NCBI GenBank assembly: GCA_017549905.1
Contig: JAFYNC010000041.1
Location: forward strand, 1-9,296
DNA from: Clostridia bacterium
GTDB lineage: Bacteria; Bacillota; Clostridia; Oscillospirales; Acutalibacteraceae
Length of the DNA stretch: 9,296 bases
Direction: 5' to 3'
Part shown: positions 1 to 5,365 of the stretch, one piece after another
How the letters are laid out: the number at the start of each line of letters is the position of its first letter
Numbering within the stretch: position 1 is the first letter of the stretch
The notes under the pieces: model-generated
Seen by the model: only the letters and a program-made list of their open reading frames with translations
Database searches by the model: none
Told to the model about the DNA's origin: nothing
Made by a program: the position numbers and the translations under genes

Positions 1-173
1 AAACAATAATTTTAGATAGTTCTTATGGGAAATTGGCTGTCAAAGGTAGTAGACTGCATATTTTAAATTTTAATACAGAAACAGGCGACCTAACCGCAGA
101 GGGAAGAATAAATGCTTTAATTTATACCGCCGAAGAAAAGAGCGGTGGTTTCTTTTCAAAGCTTTTAAGGTAG
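1..173 (+). CDS. yabP: Spore protein YabP, C-terminal part (5' end outside window)
   Basis: The frame beginning at base 3 is open from the left edge to TAG at 171-173 and encodes the last 56 residues of a protein. It reads as the C-terminus of the YabP/YqfC family: a run of beta-strand-like segments (GKLAVKGSRLHILNFN, then TGDLTAEGRINALIYT) and a short basic tail ending FFSKLLR, as in YabP proteins. In B. subtilis yabP is a mother-cell sporulation gene just upstream of yabQ and divIC, and the same order occurs here, with only three bases between this stop and the next ATG. The start, promoter and N-terminal half are not visible, so neither full length nor regulation can be judged. The assignment rests on the weak sequence signature plus the strong gene order. 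Confidence 0.8.
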   Translation, partial: TIILDSSYGKLAVKGSRLHILNFNTETGDLTAEGRINALIYTAEEKSGGFFSKLLR

Positions 174-176
174 ATT

Positions 177-599
177 ATGTGGGAAATAAGTAACAGTTCA
201 CAATTAAACAGTCTGCTATATTCTATTGCTTTTGGTGCGATAATTTGTATTTTTTATGACATTTTAAGAGCAACAAGATTTGTTTTTAAGTTTAAAAATA
301 TAACTATTTTTTTGCAAGACTTATTTTTCTTTATTTTTTTAGCAATATCAATTTTTAGCTTTTTATTAGTAACCACTAACGGACAATTAAGAGGTTACAT
401 TATTCTTGGGGTAGTAATTGGTTTTTCGGTGTGCAGATTAACAATTTCTATAGCCATTGTTTTGGTTTTGAAATTCTTTTTTATTAAAATTTTAAGATTT
501 TTTGATTTATTAAAAATCGTTTTTATTAAAATTTTGAAAAAACCGCTTATTTTCTGCAAAAAATCGTGTTTTTTATTTAAAAAACTCTTGAAAAAATGA
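177..599 (+). CDS. yabQ: Spore cortex biosynthesis membrane protein YabQ
   Basis: A 140-residue, very hydrophobic protein with about three membrane segments (roughly residues 11-30, 46-66 and 73-102) and a Lys/Phe-rich basic tail (103-140). The family signature is visible: FYDILRATR after the first segment (residues 26-34), a DLFFFIF segment (48-54) and NGQLRGYIILGVVIGF (68-83). In B. subtilis YabQ is made in the mother cell, sits in the membrane around the forespore and is needed to make spore cortex. The ATG follows the yabP stop by three bases, with AAGG at 167-170 as a modest ribosome binding site, so the two genes are almost certainly co-transcribed. The stop codon TGA (597-599) overlaps an ATG at 596 that is in frame with divIC, although divIC probably starts later. 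The identification combines motif pattern, topology and gene order. Confidence 0.88.
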   Translation: MWEISNSSQLNSLLYSIAFGAIICIFYDILRATRFVFKFKNITIFLQDLFFFIFLAISIFSFLLVTTNGQLRGYIILGVVIGFSVCRLTISIAIVLVLKFFFIKILRFFDLLKIVFIKILKKPLIFCKKSCFLFKKLLKK

Positions 600-617
600 T
601 GATAGTTGTTGTATACT
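588..617 (+). promoter_or_regulatory. Possible vegetative promoter for divIC inside the 3' end of yabQ
   Basis: TTGAAA (588-593) and TATACT (612-617) are separated by 18 bases and resemble a sigma-A promoter, with one mismatch to the -35 and one to the -10 consensus. Transcription would start near 624, upstream of the preferred divIC start at 656 and its ribosome binding site. This would let the division gene be expressed in growing cells independently of the sporulation genes yabP and yabQ. In such AT-rich DNA chance matches are common, so this remains a candidate. Confidence 0.42.
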
Positions 618-655
618 TAATGGGTATAGTTAATATGTTAGAGGATTTGAAAAAT

Positions 656-940
656 ATGAAGCGTAAGCAAAATAAAAGCGTTATTTTTCGTATCTTTGTT
701 TTGGTTTTCTGTGGATATTTTATTATTACGTTAACTAATCTATGGAATAGTCTTAACGATAAGAAACAGGAACTCAAACAACTTAATCTTGAGTATTCAG
801 AAAAGCTTAATGATGTAAATGAGCTTAAGGCTATGCTTGAATCTGATACTAATACTCAGTTGATTGAAAAAGCAGCACGCGAACGTTTGGGATATGTTTA
901 TTCAAACGAGCAGATTTTTATTGACATTTCCGGCAACTGA
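656..940 (+). CDS. divIC: Cell division protein DivIC/FtsB family (septum formation initiator)
   Basis: A small bitopic membrane protein of the DivIC/FtsB family, which forms a complex with FtsL and DivIB/FtsQ at the division septum. From the start chosen here it has 94 residues: a basic cytoplasmic tip (MKRKQNK), one membrane segment (about 9-29), a coiled coil (about 31-63, rich in Lys, Glu and Leu) and the family's C-terminal signature IEKAARERLGYVYSNEQIFID (70-90). The frame is open back to ATG 596, which overlaps the yabQ stop, but that start would add the odd hydrophobic stretch MMIVVVYLMGIVNM and has no good ribosome binding site. AGAGGA at 640-645, ten bases before ATG 656, and the normal topology favour 656. 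The neighbours yabQ and the S1-domain gene match the B. subtilis order. The identity is well supported; the exact start is less certain. Confidence 0.88.
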   Translation: MKRKQNKSVIFRIFVLVFCGYFIITLTNLWNSLNDKKQELKQLNLEYSEKLNDVNELKAMLESDTNTQLIEKAARERLGYVYSNEQIFIDISGN

Positions 941-976
941 ATTATACAGGAATTTTGAGGAGGATTTCTTTTTTAT

Positions 977-1423
977 ATGCAAATATCGGTAGGACAAATT
1001 GTTGAAGGTAAAATTACCGGAATTACTAATTTCGGTGTTTTTGTTGATTTAGGAGAGGGTAAGTCGGGTCTTGTACATATTTCTGAGGTTTCCCGTACTT
1101 ATGTTAGTGACATAAAAGAAATTTTTAAGATTAACGATGTTGTTAAGATGAAGGTTTTAACCGTTAGTGATGATGGTAAAATTTCACTTAGCATCAAACG
1201 AGCTTTAGAGCCCGAGCAAAAGGAACAACCACGTGAGCGTAGAGAACGTCGCACCGCGCCATCCAAGCCTGATGGTTCTTATACTTGGATGCCTAAAAAG
1301 GCTGAGCCTGCTACTTTTGAAGAGATGATGAGCCGTTTTAAACAGACAAGTGATGAAAAGTTTTCTGACCTTAAGAGAAAAAATCCCGAAACTAAGCGTT
1401 CAAAACGCGGCGCTATGAAATAA
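977..1423 (+). CDS. yabR: S1 RNA-binding domain protein (YabR-like)
   Basis: A 148-residue protein with one S1 (OB-fold) RNA-binding domain at residues 1-75: the opening VGQIVEGKITGITNFGVFVDLGEGKSGLVHISEVS and the closing VKMKVLTVSDDGKISLSIKRA are typical of S1 repeats in ribosomal protein S1 and polynucleotide phosphorylase. The remaining half is charged and probably unstructured (an Arg/Glu-rich stretch at about 79-92), then a short conserved-looking helix, TFEEMMSRFKQTSDEKFSDLKR (113-134), and a basic end. It occupies the place of yabR directly after divIC. Its role is not well defined even in B. subtilis; binding to RNA or ribosomes is an inference from the domain. The ribosome binding site AGGAGG (958-963) is strong but lies 13 bases from the ATG, longer than usual; no closer in-frame start exists. 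A hairpin terminator follows the stop codon. Confidence 0.85.
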   Translation: MQISVGQIVEGKITGITNFGVFVDLGEGKSGLVHISEVSRTYVSDIKEIFKINDVVKMKVLTVSDDGKISLSIKRALEPEQKEQPRERRERRTAPSKPDGSYTWMPKKAEPATFEEMMSRFKQTSDEKFSDLKRKNPETKRSKRGAMK

Positions 1424-1431
1424 GTTTTTAC

Positions 1432-1471
1432 CAAGCGGACATTCCTTTTGGATAGTTCCGCTTGATTTTTT
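1432..1471 (+). terminator. Rho-independent terminator after the S1-domain gene
   Basis: CAAGCGGA (1432-1439) pairs perfectly with TCCGCTTG (1457-1464); the inner part can add TCC/GGA pairing across a TTTT loop. The stem is followed by A and six T (1466-1471). It begins nine bases after the yabR-like stop codon, so it would end the yabP-yabQ-divIC-yabR transcript. The next gene starts only 24 bases after the T run, and no convincing promoter fits in that gap, so some read-through is likely. Confidence 0.75.
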
Positions 1472-1480
1472 AAAATCAAG
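1461..1480. repeat. Perfect inverted repeat overlapping the terminator's 3' arm
   Basis: CTTGATTTT (1461-1469) and AAAATCAAG (1472-1480) are exact inverted copies separated by two T. Its left arm uses CTTG, the same bases that close the terminator stem at 1432-1464, so the two hairpins cannot both form fully. It ends three bases before the GAGGA ribosome binding site (1484-1488) of the methyltransferase gene. It is AT-rich and could be chance; the alternative is a competing fold affecting read-through into that gene. Confidence 0.4.
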
Positions 1481-1494
1481 TATGAGGAAAAATA

Positions 1495-2619
1495 ATGAAT
1501 AATATTAATTTAGTTGCTCCTTGCTTATTTGGAGTTGAAAGTGTTGCGGCCGATGAGTTTCGCCGCATGGGTTTTGAAAATATTGTTACCGAGAATGGCC
1601 GAGTGCTTTTATCGGGGGACAGTAATATGTTGGCAAGAGCAAACATTTGCTCACGTTTTGCTGAAAGAATTTTAATTAATGTTGGCGAATTTACTGCCGT
1701 AACATTTACCGAATTGTTTGACGGTGTTAAGGCTCTTCCTTGGGAAGATTATATTGGAAAAGATGATGCATTTCCCGTTAACGGTTGGAGCATTAATTCT
1801 CAGCTTTTCAGTATACCTGATTGTCAATCTATTGTTAAAAAAGCGATAGTTGAAAGACTTAAAACAAAATATAATATAATTCGGTTTGCAGAAACAGGTA
1901 CTGAATATAAAATACGTTTCTCTATTCATAAAAACCTTGTTACTATGATGATTGACACATCTGGCGATGGTCTTCATAAAAGAGGTTATCGCAGAAATTC
2001 AAATGATGCTCCGCTTAAAGAAACTTTAGGCGCCGCAATGTGTGATCTTGCGAGAATTTACCCCGACACTCAGATGTTTGACCCATTTTGCGGAAGCGGT
2101 ACTTTGCTTATCGAATCCGCTTTGATGGCATCTAATATCGCGCCGGGACTTAGACGTTATTTTGCTGCTGAGCGTTTTAGATTTATAGATGAGAAGGTAT
2201 GGAGAGAAGAACGTACTCGTGCTCAAGACCTTATTCGACATAATATTGATTTTAAAGCCCAAGGATTTGATATTGACCCTGCTTGTGTAGAATTAACTCT
2301 TGCAAATGCAAAAAAAGCAGGTGTAGAAAAATATGTAAAAGCTCAGGTTGGTGACATTAAAAACTTCACCGTACCTAATGAACGCTGCCTTACAGTTACT
2401 AATCCCCCTTATGGTGAGCGTTTGCTTGATGTAAAGGCGGCTGAAGAGTTATATAAGGTGATGGGGGAAAGATTTGTTCGCACCAACGGTCAGAAATACT
2501 ATATTATTAGCCCTCACGATGAGTTTGAGAAGCATTTTGGAGCAACAGCCGATAAAAGACGTAAGTTATATAACGGAATGATTAAATGCCAATTATTTAT
2601 GTATTTTAAAGGTAGATAA
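1495..2619 (+). CDS. rlmL: THUMP-domain class I SAM-dependent 23S rRNA guanine-N2 methyltransferase (RlmL/YpsC family)
   Basis: A 374-residue enzyme that should transfer a methyl group from S-adenosylmethionine to the N2 of a guanine in large-subunit rRNA, by analogy with the N-terminal (RlmL) half of E. coli RlmKL, which modifies G2445; the Bacillus relative is YpsC. The N-terminal half (about 1-160) carries the ferredoxin-like and THUMP RNA-binding region and ends in the typical SGDGLHKRGYRR (156-167). The C-terminal Rossmann-like domain shows the SAM-binding motif DPFCGSGT (196-203), GFDIDP (257-262) and the catalytic NPPY (303-306) followed by GERL. The length matches the single-function family, without the RlmK part of E. 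coli. GAGGA at 1484-1488 lies six bases before the ATG. It comes after a terminator and directly before the asnS promoter, so it is probably expressed alone or by read-through. The target site is inferred from the family. Confidence 0.9.
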   Translation: MNNINLVAPCLFGVESVAADEFRRMGFENIVTENGRVLLSGDSNMLARANICSRFAERILINVGEFTAVTFTELFDGVKALPWEDYIGKDDAFPVNGWSINSQLFSIPDCQSIVKKAIVERLKTKYNIIRFAETGTEYKIRFSIHKNLVTMMIDTSGDGLHKRGYRRNSNDAPLKETLGAAMCDLARIYPDTQMFDPFCGSGTLLIESALMASNIAPGLRRYFAAERFRFIDEKVWREERTRAQDLIRHNIDFKAQGFDIDPACVELTLANAKKAGVEKYVKAQVGDIKNFTVPNERCLTVTNPPYGERLLDVKAAEELYKVMGERFVRTNGQKYYIISPHDEFEKHFGATADKRRKLYNGMIKCQLFMYFKGR

Positions 2620-2625
2620 TTGTGG

Positions 2626-2654
2626 TTGACTTTTAAAGTTATAGATGATATAAT
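2626..2654 (+). promoter_or_regulatory. Sigma-A-type promoter for the asnS-asnA T-box transcript
   Basis: TTGACT (2626-2631) and a perfect TATAAT (2649-2654) are separated by exactly 17 bases, one mismatch from the full consensus. Transcription should start near 2661, just upstream of stem I of the T-box leader. The -35 box begins seven bases after the methyltransferase stop codon. Confidence 0.88.
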
Positions 2655-2668
2655 TCATATAATAACAT

Positions 2669-2910
2669 TGATGAAGAGAAGTAACCTCATTTAAACAGAG
2701 AAGAGAGCTGTGGGTTGGTGCAACACAGTCTGTACTTGATGTGAATAACACTTCGGAGTTGCAATCTGAAAACCTTTTCGGTTAGTAGGTGCGCCGTTAT
2801 GATGCGTTAAATCAGTTAAAGCGACCGTTTTTACGGTAAATTAGGTGGTACCGCGGATACAACGTCTATTCGTCCTAATAATATTAGGATAATAGACGTT
2901 TTTATTTTTT
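2669..2910 (+). promoter_or_regulatory. T-box riboswitch, asparagine specifier (AAC)
   Basis: This leader RNA senses the ratio of uncharged to charged tRNA-Asn and allows transcription of asnS-asnA when uncharged tRNA is high. Stem I is visible: the lower helix GAAG (2673-2676) with CTTC (2751-2754), the S-turn AGTA (2680-2683), the distal part with AGAGAGC, CTGTG/CACAG pairing and GGTTGGTG. Opposite the S-turn lies the specifier AAC (2747-2749) followed by a purine, an asparagine codon that matches the downstream genes. A small hairpin ACCGT/ACGGT (2824-2837) is in the stem III position. The T-box core AGGTGGTACCGCGG is at 2843-2856. TTAGG (2841-2845) can pair with CCTAA (2874-2878) to form the antiterminator, and those same CCTAA bases belong to the terminator stem, giving the usual either/or switch. 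The TGGT (2846-2849) is the part expected to pair with the tRNA 3' end. Confidence 0.95.
2861..2910 (+). terminator. T-box-controlled intrinsic terminator before asnS
   Basis: A long hairpin: AACGTCTATT (2861-2870) pairs with AATAGACGTT (2891-2900), and inside it TCCTAAT (2873-2879) pairs with ATTAGGA (2883-2889). It is followed by TTTATTTTTT (2901-2910) and then immediately by the asnS ribosome binding site GGAG (2911-2914). Forming the antiterminator at 2841-2878 breaks the inner helix. It would also stop any read-through from the methyltransferase gene. Confidence 0.93.
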
Positions 2911-2922
2911 GGAGATGAAATT

Positions 2923-4299
2923 ATGAAACATACCGATATTATTGAAATTTTTGAAAATTCAGCATTTATTGATACTGATGTTACGGTTTGCGGCTGGGTT
3001 AGAACCTCAAGAGATTCTAAAAATATGGCATTTATTGAGCTTAATGATGGTACATCTTTTAAGCATTTACAGATTGTTATTGATAAAGCTGAAATGACTG
3101 ATATTGCTGAATTTATGAGACTCGGCACATCACTTAAAGTTATAGGCACTGTTGTAAAATCTGCTGTTGCAGTTGATTCAGTTGAAATCAATGCTAAATC
3201 AATTGAAATTTTGGGTGCTTGTCCACTTGAATATCCTTTACAGAAAAAACGCCATACTTTAGAGTATCTCAGAACCATTCCGCATTTAAGAGTTCGTACT
3301 AATACATTTAATGCAGTGTTTAGAGTGCGCTCTGTTGTTTCGAATGCCGTTCACGAATATTTCCAAAGCCGTCGTTTTGTTTATGTTCACACTCCGCTTA
3401 TTACTGCAAGTGATTGCGAGGGCGCAGGTGAAATGTTCAAGGTTACCACTATTGGTTATAGCAATGACTATAAATCTGAAGAAGATTACAACGCTGATGA
3501 TTTCTTCGGTAAACGCGCAGCGCTTAGTGTTTCAGGACAGTTAGAGGGCGAAGTTGCCGCTATGGCTCTTGGTAAGATTTATACCTTTGGTCCTTCATTC
3601 AGAGCAGAGAAAAGTAATACTCCTCGTCACGTTGCAGAATTTTGGCATGTCGAACCCGAGGTTGCTTTTGCAGAACTTCCTGATATTATTGAAATTGCAG
3701 AGGGACTTATAAAATATATCATTAATGCAGTTTTAGAAAAATGTCCTACTGAGCTTAAATTTTTCGACCAACATTTCGAAAAAGGATTAATCGATAAACT
3801 CACAAGTGTTGTTAATAACGATTTTGCAGTTATGACATATACCGAGGCTATTGAGCATCTTTTAAATGCTGATGTAAAGTTCCAGTATCCTGTAGAGTGG
3901 GGCTGCGACCTTATGACCGAGCATGAAAGATATATTTCTGAAGAAGTTTGCAAAAAACCAGTTTTCTTAACTAATTATCCTAAAGAAATTAAATCTTTCT
4001 ATATGAAGCAAAACGATGATGGAAAAACTGTTGCCGCAACCGACCTTTTAGTTCCCGGTGTTGGCGAAATTATTGGTTGCAGTGAGAGAGAGGCGGATTT
4101 AGAAAAACTGCTTGATGCTATGCAAAAACGTGGTATGACAACCGAAGAATATGAGCATTATATTGCTCTTAGACGTTTTGGTTCCGTTCCGCACAGTGGT
4201 TTTGGTTTAGGTCTTGAACGTATGATTATGTATGTTACAGGTGTTCAAAATATCCGCGATGTAATTCTTTACCCCAGAACTGTTGGTAGTATTTATTAA
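2923..4299 (+). CDS. asnS: Asparagine--tRNA ligase (AsnRS)
   Basis: A cytoplasmic class IIb aminoacyl-tRNA synthetase that uses ATP to join asparagine to tRNA-Asn. At 458 residues it is close to the usual bacterial length of about 460. Residues 1-105 form the anticodon-binding OB-fold domain (VTVCGWVRTSRDSKNMAFIELNDGT, 20-44). The catalytic domain shows motif 2, FRAEKSNTPRHVAEFWHVEPE (226-246), in which the H-x-E-P-E and TPRH pattern favours AsnRS over AspRS, and motif 3, GFGLGLER (426-433), with the ATP-binding Arg433. The C-terminus, RDVILYPRTVGSIY, is a slight variant of the common RDV-P-PRT-G end. GGAG (2911-2914) lies eight bases before the ATG. The asparagine T-box immediately upstream independently supports the amino-acid specificity. 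It is followed after 12 bases by asnA, clearly in one operon. Confidence 0.97.
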   Translation: MKHTDIIEIFENSAFIDTDVTVCGWVRTSRDSKNMAFIELNDGTSFKHLQIVIDKAEMTDIAEFMRLGTSLKVIGTVVKSAVAVDSVEINAKSIEILGACPLEYPLQKKRHTLEYLRTIPHLRVRTNTFNAVFRVRSVVSNAVHEYFQSRRFVYVHTPLITASDCEGAGEMFKVTTIGYSNDYKSEEDYNADDFFGKRAALSVSGQLEGEVAAMALGKIYTFGPSFRAEKSNTPRHVAEFWHVEPEVAFAELPDIIEIAEGLIKYIINAVLEKCPTELKFFDQHFEKGLIDKLTSVVNNDFAVMTYTEAIEHLLNADVKFQYPVEWGCDLMTEHERYISEEVCKKPVFLTNYPKEIKSFYMKQNDDGKTVAATDLLVPGVGEIIGCSEREADLEKLLDAMQKRGMTTEEYEHYIALRRFGSVPHSGFGLGLERMIMYVTGVQNIRDVILYPRTVGSIY

Positions 4300-4311
4300 T
4301 TCGGAGTGTTT

Positions 4312-5304
4312 ATGATGCAAAAATATACACCATTATTAAATGAATTTGACACACAAAGTGCTATTGCTTTAGTTAAAGATAAATTTGCAAGTGAACTTTG
4401 TGACAGTCTTGATTTATCTCGTGTTTCTGCTCCTCTTTTTGTAAAACAGGGAAGTGGCCTTAACGACGATTTAAACGGCTTTGAGCGTCCTGTTTCATTT
4501 GATATTTTAGAAACAGGTGAGATAGCTGAGGTTGTTCACAGTCTTGCTAAATGGAAACGCATGGCCTTGCTTAAATATAATTTTCCTATTCATACAGGTC
4601 TTTATACTGATATGAACGCTATAAGACGAGATGAAGAATGTGATAATATTCATTCTCTTTATGTTGATCAGTGGGATTGGGAAAAAATTATTATTGCTGA
4701 AGACAGAACAGAAGATTATTTAAAAGCAACTGTTAGAAGTATTTATGGTGCGGTTTTAAGAACTGCAAAACAGGTGAGCGTTAAGTTCCCTGTAATTGAT
4801 TGTTATTTACCTGAACAAATTTATTTTATTGATACTTTAGAACTTGAAGAGCTTTATCCCCAACTTACACCGAAACAGCGTGAATATGCTATCACTAAAG
4901 AAAAAGGCGCTGTTTTTCTTATGAAAATTGGTGGCAGGCTTAAAAATGGTGAAAAACATGATGGCAGAGCTCCCGATTATGATGATTGGGAATTAAACGG
5001 CGATATTTTGATTTATAACCGTGTGATTGACTGTGCTTTTGAAATTTCTTCAATGGGTATTAGAGTAGACCGTAAAAGTCTTATTAAGCAACTCAAAGCC
5101 GAAGGTAAAGAAAACAGACTTGAGTATGAATTTCATAAAATGTTAGTTTCAGGCGCTTTGCCTCTCTCTATCGGCGGCGGTATTGGTCAGTCAAGACTTT
5201 GTATGCTTTTATTGCATAAAGCCCATATTGGTGAAGTACAGGTTTCAATTTGGCCTGAAAAAGAAATACATAAATGCAAGAGTTTAGGAATTAATCTATT
5301 GTAA
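4312..5304 (+). CDS. asnA: Aspartate--ammonia ligase (asparagine synthetase A)
   Basis: AsnA makes asparagine from aspartate, ammonia and ATP (giving AMP and pyrophosphate); it descends from the class II synthetase catalytic core. The protein of 330 residues matches the family length of about 330. Conserved blocks close to E. coli AsnA are evident: VVHSLAKWKR (74-83), GLYTDMNAIRRDEE, SLYVDQWDWE, KEKGAVFL, RAPDYDDW (219-226), NGDILIYN, SSMGIRVD (246-253), IGGGIGQSRL (287-296) and HIGEVQVSIWP. An in-frame GTG at 4306 also exists, but it is part of the ribosome binding site CGGAG (4302-4306); the real start should be ATG 4312 or ATG 4315 (five or eight bases from that site). It lies in the same T-box operon as asnS, so asparagine supply and charging rise together when tRNA-Asn is uncharged. 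This enzyme uses free ammonia, not glutamine as AsnB does. Confidence 0.96.
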   Translation: MMQKYTPLLNEFDTQSAIALVKDKFASELCDSLDLSRVSAPLFVKQGSGLNDDLNGFERPVSFDILETGEIAEVVHSLAKWKRMALLKYNFPIHTGLYTDMNAIRRDEECDNIHSLYVDQWDWEKIIIAEDRTEDYLKATVRSIYGAVLRTAKQVSVKFPVIDCYLPEQIYFIDTLELEELYPQLTPKQREYAITKEKGAVFLMKIGGRLKNGEKHDGRAPDYDDWELNGDILIYNRVIDCAFEISSMGIRVDRKSLIKQLKAEGKENRLEYEFHKMLVSGALPLSIGGGIGQSRLCMLLLHKAHIGEVQVSIWPEKEIHKCKSLGINLL

Positions 5305-5365
5305 TTGTATTAAAATTCAATTTTGCAAAGTCATAATCATTATAATAAAACTTTGGAGAATATAA

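Noticed and set aside
921..948. TTGACA-16-TATACA as a promoter for the S1-domain gene
   Set aside because: The -35 is perfect but the -10 lacks the important final T, and the whole lies at the divIC end; the transcript would begin right at the ribosome binding site. It cannot be separated from chance in AT-rich DNA.
2841..3278. Minus-strand open frame over the T-box and asnS start
   Set aside because: It crosses a structured leader RNA and the conserved asnS coding region and resembles no known protein; it is a shadow frame.
4306..4311. GTG at 4306 as start of asnA
   Set aside because: The GTG overlaps the CGGAG ribosome binding site that serves ATG 4312/4315, so it cannot be the start used with that site.
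5312..5325. AAAATT-C-AATTTT as a terminator after asnA
   Set aside because: The repeat is purely A/T with a one-base loop and no following T run, so it cannot act as an intrinsic terminator.
5316..5346. TATAAT (5341-5346) as a promoter for the sugar dehydratase gene
   Set aside because: The -10 is perfect but the only -35 candidate, TTCAAT, is poor and 19 bases away, and transcription would start almost on top of the ribosome binding site.
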